A stretch of DNA of 64,000 nt, taken from contig OZ234498.1 in assembly GCA_965153455.1 (NCBI GenBank), positions 14,818,001 through 14,882,000 of the forward strand. Reading direction: 5' to 3'. Source of the DNA: Sphagnum compactum. Lineage: Eukaryota > Bryophyta > Sphagnopsida > Sphagnales. The translations under genes were made by a program, and so were the position numbers. The first letter of the stretch is position 1, and every line of letters begins with the position of its first letter. Of the stretch, positions 20,329-30,279 are shown piece by piece. The notes beneath the pieces were generated by a model that made no database searches, had not been told where the DNA came from, and saw only the letters and a list, made by a program, of their open reading frames with translations.

Positions 20329-22452
20329 TTGGAGAAGTTAGTGAACTCAGAAGGACCACCAGAGATTCTGCAACTAATATTGCAGGAACAGGCTGATGAC
20401 TTCATGAATGAAGAGCTCACGGATGCGGACGACTACGCAGACTGGATGAAGTGGGTGGCTGATGTAGAGCAAAGCAGACGCACCATGTGTGAATGCACGC
20501 CTGATGCTGCTGTGACACTTATGCTACAGCAACCCAGCCCAAGGGACACTCCATCAATTCCGACGTTGCTGCAGTCTGTCCAGATCAAGGATGACGACTT
20601 TGGTCGCAATACTACCGAGCTATTGGGATCATCCAGCCATGAAGAAATGGGCACTAGGTGGAGGGAGATCTGTCAGCGAATTAGGATAGATAGCAGTTTG
20701 GATGAGGGAGGACAGCAGCAACTCTGGAGAATTCTGGAACGATACCAGGATGTTTTTGCTTGGAACAAGGGTGAGTTGGGTTGCTGTACTGTTGGGGAAC
20801 ATTTTGTGGATACGCAAGGGTTCCCGCCTTGCAGAGCATCTCCTGGTAGATTGTCCTATTGGGAAAAGGCCGAAGTGAAGAGGCAAATCGACGTTTTGGT
20901 AGAATTAGGCAAAATGAGGCCCAACAGTTCCGAATATGCCTGTCGAGTGACTTTACTAGTAAAGAAGGATGGGAGTAGGCGTTTCTGTGGGGACTACCGA
21001 CCACTCAACACACAAACACGACGTGACTCATTTCCAATGCCACTCGTGGAGGATGTGATTGATCAGCTGGGGAGCTCAGCATGGTTTACTGCTCTAGACT
21101 TGTAGTCTGGCTTCTTGCAGATTCGAATGGCTCCAGAAGATGTGAAGAAGACTGCTTTGATCACCAAGACCGGATTTTATGACTGGACGGTCATGCCATT
21201 TGGTCTGAAGAATGCGACAAGCACGTTCATTAGAACTATGTCAGAAGTCTTTAAGGATTTGGGTAGCAAATTCCTGAAGGTGTTTGTGGATGACCTCAAC
21301 GTCCACAGCGAAAGTTGGGAGGAGCATCTTCAGCATTTGGATATGGTTCTGTGCAAACTCAGGGAAGTGAATCTCAAACTAAACCCGAACAAGTGTTGCT
21401 TTGCTGCAAAAAATATTACATTCCTAGGCCATGTTGTTAATGAGAATGGCACCAGACTAGATCCGGGTAAGATTGAGGCAGTTCTGCATTTTCCCCAACT
21501 AAGGACTGTTACAAACGTCAGATCGTTCTTAGGTTTGACGGGGTATTACCGGAAGTATGTCAGAGGTTATGCGCGACTGGCAGCTCCACTATTCGAGCTG
21601 ACCAGAAAGGATGTTGATTTTGTGTGGAATATGGGTTGTCAGCAGGCATTCCAAGCATTAAGGGCAGCGCTGGTTGAGGCGCCCATCCTCATACGACCTG
21701 ATTTCGAGAGGGCGTTCTGTCTGGATGTTGACTGGTCACCCAAAGAGGTCGGAGCCATTTTGTCCCAGAGAGAAGGGAAATTGGAGAAGGTGGTAGCCTA
21801 TGCCAGCAAGAGTCTGACAGAGGCACAGAAGAAATTCCATCCCATGGAAGGAGAGTGCTATGCACTCATATGGGGCATCATGCACTTTAGGCAGTACTTG
21901 TACAGGAATCACTTTGTTTTGCACACTGATCACAAACCACTCGAGTGGTTGGCAACTGTGTCTGACGCACATGGCAGGCAAGGCAGATGGATTGACATGT
22001 TGCAGGACTTTAGCTTTAAGATTGTGCACCGACCAGGCCTCAGGCACACTAATGTTGATGCCTTGAGTAGAAACCCGGTTGGACCAGCCATAGAAGATGA
22101 TGATTTCTGTGAGGAAATCCAAGACATTGGGAATGCGCAGACCGACACACATTTGGAAGAAGGGAAGCTTTTCCTTGTTCAGACTGGCACAAAGATGGAA
22201 TGGTTCGGAATCAAAAGGAAGGACAGGGAGTCAGTACAACATCATACCTGTTGTTTTGGGATCAACCACTCTATGCGCCTCAATGACCACCATCTGTATG
22301 TGATTGACGTTATATCTGAGGACGACCAGCCCCAGGAGCTCATTCCGTGTGAGGCTAATGATGGAAAGGGGGGTGAAGCTGTGCAGAGCAGTACTGCTAG
22401 GATGGTTCTGCAGAGGAAAAGACCTCATTACTATGACAAGCAACAGCAATAA
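20329..22452 (+). pseudogene. Retrotransposon reverse transcriptase-RNase H part, nonsense-broken
   Basis: The segment 20329-21105 carries the first half of RT (pre-RT FPPCRASPGRLSYWEKAEVK, then LLVKKDGSRRFCGDYRPLN). It stops at TAG 21103 in the middle of a conserved RT motif. The frame resumes immediately and reads on to TAA 22450 through MPFGLKNATSTFIRTM and the catalytic box VFVDDLNVHS (VDD where YxDD is common). The thumb follows (FLGLTGYYRKYVRGYARLA), then RNase H (LDVDWSPKEVGAIL; later VLHTDHKPLEWL). The intact frame on both sides shows that the stop at 21103 is a point lesion. A further stop at 22450 separates this part from integrase. Confidence 0.92.
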
Positions 22453-22455
22453 GAG

Positions 22456-23838
22456 TTGGTCTTGGCAGCTCAGCGGTTGTTGGAAGCAGGTGAACACGAT
22501 TTTCAATCCGCAGATCTTGATGAGGAGGAGTGTGCAGCAGATTCAAGGAGCAGTGACATATGGGAAGATGTCAGTTGCATGGAATTACTGCAAGGAGGAA
22601 TGCTGCCTGCCACTGTTGATCCTCTGGAATCCAAAAGAGCAAGGAAGAGGATACTCAATTACCACTGGCAGGGGCAGTCTCTGTACTTCAAAGGGCTGTT
22701 GGTGCCAAAACCAGAGGACCGCATAGGACTAGTAGTCCAGATGCATAAGGACCTGGGACACTTTGGAGAAGAGCGGACTCTAGCTGAAGTGTGTAGAAGA
22801 TATTTTTGGCATAACCGAACTGAGGATGTCAAGACCGTAGTAAGGGTATGCCAACAGTGTCAGATGGTGAGAAGGATGGGGAGTATCCGATCTGAAGATG
22901 AGGAGTTAAAGAGCATACATGTTTGTGACTTGTTTTATAGGGTGGCTATGGATATTGCAGGGCCATTGCCTGAAACCAAGTCAGGCAACAGATACATCCT
23001 AGTAGCTATTGACCACTATTCAAAGTGGTGCGAGGCAAAAGCTATAGCTGATCATGGAGCCAAGACAGCAGCCAGGTTTCTGGAGGATGATGTGATCTGC
23101 AAGTACGGAGTACCCAAATTTGTGTTGACCGACAACGGAGGAGAATGGGCAGCAGAGTTTGATGCCATGTGCAAAGACTACGGAATTCCTCATCAACACA
23201 CTGCACTTCAATGGCCACAGTGCAATGGTATGGCTGAACGTCTGATCAAGACGATCAAGCATGGCATAACGATACTATCTGTAGTATTTGACAATGTAAA
23301 TTGATGGGATGAGCAACTGGCAAAGGTTATGTTTGGATACAGATGCGGGATTCAGTCCAGCACAAAGTTCCCTCCTTTCATGATTTTGACTGGGCGTACA
23401 CCACGCCTGAGGGCTGACAACTATTTACAGTCATTGACTGCCAAAGTTGATGACACTGCTGATGTGGAGATTACCGCAGAACAGTTTATGCAGAAGGTGA
23501 AGTTGATTGCCAGCATTCATGAGAATGTTCTGTTCAATGTAGAACAGGCACAGCAGAAGCAGAAAAGGACCTATGCTACTAGAAAAGGGAAGCAAGCCTT
23601 TGAAGGTCTGGTTGCTGGTGAAACGATGGTCAAGATGAAGAAACCCGGGAAGAAGAAGGCCTTGACTGCCAGCTGGGAAGGTCCATACTTGTTTGTTGCG
23701 CATACTAACGGGATTGGGAATCTTGACTTCGAAGAAGGGAGCCGGATATGCATTATTTGGGACGCTGATGGCAATCAGTGGGAAAGACCCCGCATGGATC
23801 TTCAAGTCTATCACACTCCACGAAGTCAGAAGAGCTGA
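22456..23838 (+). pseudogene. Retrotransposon integrase part, nonsense-broken
   Basis: 22456-23304 carries the integrase zinc-binding HHCC region (HKDLGHFGEERTLAEV, then CQQCQMVRR). The catalytic core has the first Asp in MDIAGPLPETKSGNRYILVA, the second in FVLTDNGGEW and the Glu in CNGMAERLIKTIKHG. TGA 23302 interrupts the core-to-C-terminal transition, and the frame continues 23305-23838 with MFGYRCGIQSSTKFPPFMIL and ending PRSQKS. No chromodomain is seen. The catalytic-Glu region differs from the HPQTDGQTE wording of most plant Ty3/gypsy elements. Confidence 0.9.
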
Positions 23839-23856
23839 GGGACTCAGCTTTTTGAG

Positions 23857-23876
23857 GAACGGAGGGGTGACATATG
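23857..23876 (+). other. Polypurine tract region
   Basis: GGAACGGAGGGGTGACATATG lies immediately before the 3' LTR. The purine run GGAGGGGTGA (23861-23870) is the likely plus-strand primer. Six bases separate it from the LTR start set by the target duplication. Confidence 0.7.
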
Positions 23877-24588
23877 TGACCGGTTATGGGGTGGCCGAAC
23901 GGAAACCTGATTATGGTTACTGAGTTTGGAAATCTGATCTTTTTGCTTTAAGGGTTTAAGGAATTAAACCCGCCGGAAATCAGACTTAATGAAGGCGGCG
24001 ATTTTATGATTTTGGGGACATGAATTTTGTAACGTTGCATGGGAAAGCTTGAGCTGGAAGCCAAGGAAAACGGTTGGAATTTTGGAGGGAAGTGTGGCAT
24101 TTTGATGAGGAAGATTGGCAGATTGAGGTAGCATTCTGAGTTAGTTTTAGCGTTGTTCTCTCTGGTGTGCTAGCAGCTGCTTAGTTTGTTGCTGATTTTC
24201 TTCCGCTGCGCCAATGTCTTGCTGAGTTGCTGTTAGTTCCTAAATGCAATTATCATGGAAGGCAGGAGACGGTGTTTGGTTTGTTAATCTGTGGGATCCA
24301 AGCTGGTGCGCATTGTAGATCGAGCATGAGACAGTCCTTGGATTGTTAATCTGATTTAAGGCTCAGGGATCTGCACCCTAGGATCCGATTTGTTGATCTT
24401 TGTTTTGAGTAGATCATTTCTGTTGAAGGATCAGGCATCGTGTGTCCATGTGTTTTGTAGTTTGTTAGAGTGGGGTGTGGTGGAGATCAGAAGATCAGGG
24501 AAGCTCAGACCCGGTTTGGGGATCTGTACGCTCACCATGGCTGGTTGTCTCTGTGTTTCTGCACATATCTCTCTCTAGAACTCTCTTT
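23877..24588 (+). repeat. 3' LTR
   Basis: 712 bp, nearly identical to the 5' LTR. Differences seen: a 3-bp deletion in the GTTGTTAG region and about seven base substitutions spread along the LTR. The TGGTG duplication follows directly. Confidence 0.93.
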
Positions 24589-24593
24589 TGGTG

Positions 24594-24689
24594 ACATTGG
24601 AACCAAGATTTTTGAAAAAAGACAAAAATTGAAAAAAGAAGGAGACTGGAACTGGGTGCTAACCAGAAGTTAATCACTGGTTCGAATCT
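24594..24689. repeat. GGAACC-rich repeat, middle part
   Basis: ACATTGGAACCAAG continues the sequence interrupted at 16856. It runs to the A-rich tail of the LINE (seen as CTTTCTTTTCTTTTCTTTT on the plus strand, near 24690). Confidence 0.45.
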
Positions 24690-24755
24690 TTCTTTCTTTT
24701 CTTTTCTTTTAATTTAACGTCAATACCCAGAACAGAGAGATCCATTTGACGATTA

Positions 24756-25307
24756 TTACCTAGTGGATTTGAGCAAAACACTCCTGTTGTCTAGGCAAGA
24801 AACTAAGTACAAAGCTACCGCTTTCTGAGTAGCCGAATGCATCAATTCAGGCAGTAAGCTGCACGGTGTCAATTGTTTCCCTAACTGTTGACCAAACTTG
24901 CAACGAATGTCATGGTGAGCTGGGCACACTAGCAACAGGTGGTCTTCATCCTCAACAGCTCCTAGGGACCACAGGCGACAAACCCTATCTCTCCTCGGTA
25001 CACTCTCAGGCTTTGCATGCCTGCCACACTCTACCTCCAAACGATGGTTTGAACATCTGAACCTTGACAAAGATTGCCTGAGCTGAACATTTGTGATCAC
25101 TTGCAAATAACTCTGATGTGCATATGAGTACCCAGATTCTGTTGTACAGTTCGTGTTCATCAACTGGTATGTACGTAATCTGCTACTTCTGGCTCTCGCC
25201 TGTTCACCATAAGTGGATTCTAGATAAGAAGCATGTGCACTTGCTACAACACACATGACATTAGTATAGAGAACCCCAACCCCTTGATCGTCAAGCCACA
25301 ACTGCAC
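24756..25307 (-). pseudogene. LINE C-terminal region with zinc finger
   Basis: The 183-codon minus-strand frame covers the LINE C-terminus. SYLQVITNVQLRQSLSRFRC, then a Cys/His cluster (ECGRHAKPESVP, CRLWSLGAVEDEDHLLLVCP) form the C-terminal zinc-binding module typical of LINE ORF2 proteins. It ends at a stop at 24756 close to the A-rich tail. The frame itself is open, but the element is broken upstream. Confidence 0.75.
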
Positions 25308-25642
25308 GTTCAGGAGCTAACACTGTTGGTTATCATTGAGCACACTGAGCATCTGGAGTTGGGTCTGGTAGGCACAGTACAACAGACGATCTGGTGTGGA
25401 CTCCCGTAGTCTATCATAATACTTGAGAGTTTGTTGCCACCAGAAATACTCCAATGGATACCTTCAAAACTCCCCCAACATAGCAAAAGTGATCGTTGTT
25501 TTATTGACACCTAATATTCCTCTCAGGAACATTCTATGTATTTGTTCTGCTTGTTGCAACCCTTTCGCCCCTATACAACCTATCCACACCTCGCATGCAT
25601 AGCTCAGTACTGGGCGTACCAGTGAGTCGAACAACTGACACA

Positions 25643-26395
25643 TTACTTCGGATCTGTTATGCTCAGATCATTGCATCTGCGGCGTAATGCAAACAGTGCC
25701 TTCTTCCCAGCAGCAGTCAGTTTGTCTATGGCTACTGCCATGCCTCTTGTACTATGTAACTCTAGGCCCAGGTATCTGAATGATTGAACCCGCTCAATGG
25801 TTGTCCCTCTGTATGTGAACTCTGGCGCTGCACTGCGGCATTTTTCAAACACCACCACCTTGGTCTTGCTCACATTGATGACCAATTGTCGTTCAACACA
25901 GAACTCAGACAGAGCATCTATTTGTTTCTGCAACCCTTGTGGGGTCTCTGACATCAATGCCAAATCATCTGCATATAGCAGTAATTTGACTACTATGTCT
26001 GCCAGCTGTGGCGGGTTGTCGCCATCAAGTGCATCTAGATGCTTCTCAAGTCCATCAAGGTAGAGTCCAAAAAGCAGTGGGCTCAGTGGACAGCCTTGTT
26101 CGACCCCAATGCCACATGAGAACCGGGCTGATAGCCCTTCTGTTGGATGCATAACTCTGACGCTGTCCTAGCTGTACATGCTTTGTAGACACTGCATGAA
26201 ACGACCCACAATTCCCATCTCAGCCAGCACCTGCCATAGCAGATCACGAGGCACTGTATCAAAAGCTTTGCGAAAGTCCACAAAACAACAATACATCTTT
26301 TTGCGTTTGTGAGTGCTCTATTCAATGAGCATTTGCAAAATGTACAGGTTATCCGTGGTGCGAAAGTCTTTCCTAAAACCAGGTTACCTGGAACT
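25643..26395 (-). pseudogene. LINE reverse transcriptase remnant
   Basis: One minus-strand frame runs from about 26395 to 25643 with two in-frame TAG codons. It contains finger and palm motifs in order, including the first catalytic Asp (FVDFRKAFDT), the GxxQGxPLSPxLF box and YADD. Downstream (25300-25640) the reading continues in another frame with LVRPVLSYACEVW, implying a frameshift. Confidence 0.88.
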
Positions 26396-26560
26396 GGACC
26401 AATCTGATTTTCAGAACCAAAACGAGAATGGAAAACCAGAATTTTTTTTGAAGAACCCAACACAGAACCAAATTCCCAGGTCCACTTATGTCTGGAACTG
26501 GAACCATTCTAATTTATATTTTAGAACCGGAACCAGAGGTTCTTCATAAAGTAAAGAACC
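26396..26560. repeat. GGAACC-rich repeat, right part
   Basis: Repeated words include CCTGGAACTGGACC, AGAACCAAAACG, CTGGAACTGGAACC and AGAACCGGAACCAGAGGTTC. It continues the repeat type interrupted by the LTR element and the LINE. Confidence 0.5.
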
Positions 26561-26863
26561 GCCCAAAGCACGGGTATTGAGTGATCCAGATAAACCAACA
26601 CCAATTGGTCTCATATGCCCAACTCAGAGTTGGTTGGGCATATAACACTTTTGATACCCGGAATCAGACCCCCAGCATAAACAAATGTACTGTCTTGGAA
26701 CCCATAAGGAAAAGATATCCTTACACCACACCACCAGCCGCCGGTACTTAGGTACTTGCCTTTTGTATGAGTAAAAGATAAACATCTCTCTCCAGTCAAC
26801 GGAAATACTTTGACTGGGGAGCCGAGCAAGCAAATGTTCCTGTTGACTCGACAACAGAGACGC

Positions 26864-26882
26864 GAGAGAGAGAGAGAGAGAG
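26864..26882 (+). promoter_or_regulatory. (GA)n tract upstream of the VQ gene
   Basis: A pure GA run lies about 450 bases before the VQ start codon. GA/CT repeats are common in plant core promoters and 5' leaders. A GT run and purine-rich AGGAGGAGG stretches follow between 27080 and 27240. A regulatory role is inference. Confidence 0.35.
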
Positions 26883-27262
26883 TTGTGGAGGCGACGATTG
26901 TTGATCAGATGCACTCATAATTTTCACTCCAGTGGCATGCATTCTAGGCACTCATTTCTCGTGTTCTTTGTTAAATTTTTCTCGTGTTCATTTCTCGTGT
27001 TTTTTTTGTTTTGTGGGAGGTTTTGTTTGATTGTTGGCTGTGGAATTTGTTCTCCAGTTGCGAATTGCCATCAGGAACTGTGTGTGTGTGTGATAGAGAG
27101 AGAGGAGGGCGGGGGGGGGAGGGAGAAGGAGGATCACTGTGGACCTGGGTTGATCTCGGAAGAGTTGAGATTTGGAGCTTTTCAACCTTATCAGAAATCC
27201 TGCGTGACGAAGGCAAGGAGGAGGAGGAGGAGGAGCGAAGAGGGGGTGAAGATTATTATTAT

Positions 27263-27289
27263 ATGTTGAAGGGGGGTTGTGGATTTTGA
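27263..27289 (+). promoter_or_regulatory. Possible 8-codon uORF in the VQ leader
   Basis: ATG at 27263 opens 8 codons and stops at TGA 27287, 46 bases before the main start. It would matter only if transcription starts upstream of it, which I cannot see. Confidence 0.3.
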
Positions 27290-27335
27290 AAGAGTTGGGA
27301 ATTTGGAGAAGTATTGACGCGGAACGAGGAAGAAT

Positions 27336-28196
27336 ATGTCAGGTCCTATGGTCATGGATATGTCGGATGGAGTAGAGGAAGTTGGGGGAAGAGGACGGAG
27401 TGGTGGCACTCTGGCGGTGAACAGAGCTTCCAGCAAAATAGCCAAGGGGTTACGGCGGCCAGTGGCGCAACCTCGAGCAGCACCCCAGATATATAAGACT
27501 GAGCCCCATGATTTTAGGTCTCTGGTACAACAGCTGACAGGTACCAGCAGCTCATCATCCTCCTCCTCAGGAGCTCTGGAGTCCGGCCCTCCTGCACCAA
27601 CTAAGCCTGCTGTCTCGCGCTTGCAAAAGATTGCCCCACCGCCGTTGCGGCCCACTTTCGCATATCCCTCTTTCTCTCACCAACAACAACTCCAAAGTGC
27701 TGCAGCACCCCCCTTACTACCCTCAGCCACGACGGCTCCAGGTTTCAGTCCTTTTCCTTTTGGAGGTTTCCCCCCTCTTTCTTCCCAAAGGTTTTCGCCG
27801 TTTCCAGTATCTCCTCTGTCCTTTTCTCCACTACCAGCCTTGACTCCAAGTGACCAAGTATGGGCAAGTTCCTTGAGCTCCTTGGAGTCTCCGAAAGCTG
27901 GGGTGCAGCAACAGCAGCAGTTTGTAGAAAGTGTGGGTGCAGAGAAAGGGAACATCTTGAGACAGGAATCTATGGAACCGTATGCTCTTGTCCCTGTTCA
28001 ACCAGCTTCACGGTTCCCTGCTCCTTTGTCTCCCAAATTTGCCATTCCCTTTGGGCTGCCCAGTCCCACAGGTTTGGGGGGCTTCGGTATGTTCAGCATG
28101 AGCTCTAATTTCTCACCCACAGCAGCTTTTGCAATGGATGCCACTTTCAGTTTTCCAGAGCCAGACATAAGTATGTCAGGCCCAAATATGCCTTGA
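27336..28196 (+). CDS. VQ-motif protein
   Basis: 286 codons in one exon, as usual for VQ genes. Residues 50-69 read PQIYKTEPHDFRSLVQQLTG, with the defining FxxxVQxLTG at 60-69. VQ proteins are plant transcription cofactors that bind WRKY factors in the nucleus and are often MAP-kinase targets; the family role is established, the specific partner here is not known. A Ser run follows the motif (about 71-78), then the protein is Pro- and Ser-rich with several SP/TP dipeptides (possible kinase sites), a Gln run near 193-197 and a Phe/Met/Gly-rich C-terminus. The ATG at 27336 is the first in-frame one after the purine-rich leader. The length and SP-rich tail fit the VQ4/MVQ-like kind, but subfamily is uncertain. 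Confidence 0.88.
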   Translation: MSGPMVMDMSDGVEEVGGRGRSGGTLAVNRASSKIAKGLRRPVAQPRAAPQIYKTEPHDFRSLVQQLTGTSSSSSSSSGALESGPPAPTKPAVSRLQKIAPPPLRPTFAYPSFSHQQQLQSAAAPPLLPSATTAPGFSPFPFGGFPPLSSQRFSPFPVSPLSFSPLPALTPSDQVWASSLSSLESPKAGVQQQQQFVESVGAEKGNILRQESMEPYALVPVQPASRFPAPLSPKFAIPFGLPSPTGLGGFGMFSMSSNFSPTAAFAMDATFSFPEPDISMSGPNMP

Positions 28197-30279
28197 TATT
28201 TGTTTTGATCTTGGCTATCATCAACATCATCATCATCCCAACGAGAAGAATTGGATTTGGATTTGCTCTGCTCATTGTCTGCACCCAACAATCTTTCAAC
28301 ATTTGCTAACCATTCAAGAATCTCAAGCTGGGGAAACCAGGTACAATCATTTCAGGGTTTAAGCAGACATGTTCTATGCATGAACTGCATCAATAGAAAC
28401 CTCCTCACCTGAGCTGGTCAAAGCTTTGGAAGTGTGGCACTGAAGGGTTTGCTGTGTATAGGAGGAGCTTGTGCCAATTGGGAGCTAGTTAACTGAAGGG
28501 GCAGGTTTGTGCTGTGAATCATCATTTGTAGTGTCCTTGGGTTTGTGCTTTCTCGGTGTATAGCTCAAGTCTCTCTGCAACTGAACAGCTCAGAGATGTT
28601 GCAGTGTGATTAGTATGTCACATTTGGCAAGAGTGGAAAGGAATACAGATTTCACATGCAACTAAGTGGGTATAAGGGTAGTTAGTAGATCTATTTGGGA
28701 TCTGGTAGTTTCAGTGAAGTCACACAGGGATTGATATGGGAGCAAACAGAGCAGTGACTGTTACACATTATATGAGTGTTGATCTTTTTGTCTGCCCCAG
28801 TTATGTATTGTAGAGCTGGCATACAGAATTGTGGTGAACAAATTCCCTTCAGAAACTTGAAGGTGGGTTCGTGTAAATTTATTGTATATTATGACTTGTG
28901 ATGTCAGGCACTATATTTTACTGCAAATTTTTGAAGAGCTGCAAGCAACAGCTATGGAATTGCTGTCATTGAGTGCAGCTCCAATTTGTAATTTGTAATT
29001 TGTGATGGATATTTTTGTGTGTGGCTTGCTTCTTGTGCATTGTTGCTTCTGGCAAGCATCATGGTACTTTTCAATCAGATCTACATTTTGCTTGAAAAAT
29101 CTCATGCTAAAGAATGACTACTGTTTTGGTTGCTTGAATTCTGGGTTGATTGAAATTCCTTTTAGGGGAACATATCCAAATCCAGGTGATACTGATGTCA
29201 AGCTTTGGGTTTATTACATCTTGTTAATATGTTAAGAATTGGTAATTATAGCTCTGTTGGCTACCTCCTGATTGTATCAGCTTCTGTAGAAGACTTGAAA
29301 CCAGTCAACTACATGGCCTACAACAGATGGATGGGTAGTAGATATGCATTTTAGCAAACTGATTACATGGTTTCTCATGTTGGACAAGAGCAGAGAGTTT
29401 TAGTTTTGGGACCAGACCTTTGAGAGAAGCAAGGATAGCAATGAATCCTGAAATAATAACCACCTTTCTCTACTAGAGTCTTGCAAAACATTATTCAACA
29501 GGTGGTAGTTCTCTGTGAGTCAATGTTGAACCCAGCAGCCCTGCCATGAACCTGCACTAATATTTTTCAGGTTCTGACTCTTGAATGATGTGGTGGTGAA
29601 GAGTTGCCAGTGTGTGCAAATTTGTAGAAAACTGTGTACTTATTACAAGATCCAGCTCTACACACTCTCCTAGATATGCTTCAACTTTGTGGGGATTAGA
29701 CTCAAATCAAATCAGGCTTGGCTTTTGTTTCAGATACTTGAACCTGAACACACCTTGAGGATGGCTGCAATGCATTTTGCAACACAATGGCCCATGCTAA
29801 CCATGGTCCAGGGATTCCTTAGCTAGGCTGTTTCTGTGAAAGGTTATGTACAAATATCTGAGGTTGTGTGAAGAATTGTTTATGTGCAGTAATCGTGTTC
29901 ATGTGAAGGGCCTGTGTTAAAATGACGAATCCATTCAATCTCTACTCTCCGCAATGTTTTATCCAGTTCACTCAAACTCAGATATGACTACAAGAGCGTC
30001 CCCTGGCAAGAAGTCCAGTGGTAATTCCTTTGAGCTTGGATTCAACACCTGCGGGTAATCATTGGCATGAAAATGGCATGTGTCAGACTGGGGAGTAGGC
30101 TACAATGCTCAACCTACCCATAGTGTGGCAGTATTATTTATCTCTCTTTCCAAGCTGTTGCCTCTTTGTGGCCTTTTGTGGGCAACTTGGGGTCTCCCAT
30201 ACCAGCCTTGTTTGACCAATGGCATTTCAATCTTGTGGAAAGAGCTCTAAGGATGAAACAGAAACAAGATGAAATCTTT
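28197..30279. other. Non-coding region between convergent genes
   Basis: The first few hundred bases should be the 3' UTR of the VQ gene and the last part (to 30279) the 3' UTR of the minus-strand channel gene. Base composition is more even than in the repeat areas. I see no open frame, RNA gene or transposon end. Confidence 0.45.

Larger units (their letters stand above)
16857..24593 (+). mobile_element. Complete Ty3/gypsy LTR retrotransposon with target duplication
   Basis: The element runs from 16862 to 24588 (7727 bp) and is flanked by a perfect 5-bp duplication, TGGTG (16857-16861 and 24589-24593). LTRs of 715 and 712 bp differ by about seven substitutions and one 3-bp indel, near 1%. 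A primer-binding site complementary to initiator tRNA-Met starts at 17577 directly after the 5' LTR, and a polypurine tract precedes the 3' LTR. Domain order gag, protease, RT, RNase H, integrase defines Ty3/gypsy. All domains lie in one reading frame (frame 1) from 18472 to 23838, interrupted only by nonsense codons at 20188, 20293, 21103, 22450 and 23302. No chromodomain is apparent at the C-terminus. It is structurally complete but defective in coding. Confidence 0.95.
24690..26395 (-). mobile_element. 5'-truncated LINE (non-LTR retrotransposon)
   Basis: Read on the minus strand, the element starts inside RT near 26395 and ends with an A-rich tail (AAAAGAAAAGAAAAGAAAG) near 24690, the expected 3' end. 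The RT segment has FVDFRKAFDTV, then GVEQGCPLSPLLF, then LLLYADDLALMSE with the catalytic Asp pair. Two TAG stops (in the 26168-26330 part) and a frameshift near 25640 break it. The downstream part has HRMFLRGILGVNKTT-type wording, and a final zinc-finger region includes CRLWSLGAVEDEDHLLLVCP. Endonuclease and ORF1 are missing, so it is dead on arrival plus later decay. The layout is unlike the common plant L1. Confidence 0.88.

Noticed and set aside
20188-23304. RNA editing or stop readthrough as explanation for the five retrotransposon stops
   Set aside because: Stop-removing editing is known in plant organelles, not for nuclear transposons, and nothing here points to a readthrough signal. 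Mutation or inheritance from a defective template is simpler.
26883-27289. Plus-strand frames with Glu/Arg/Gly runs before the VQ gene
   Set aside because: They are translations of the purine-rich leader and GA/GT tracts.
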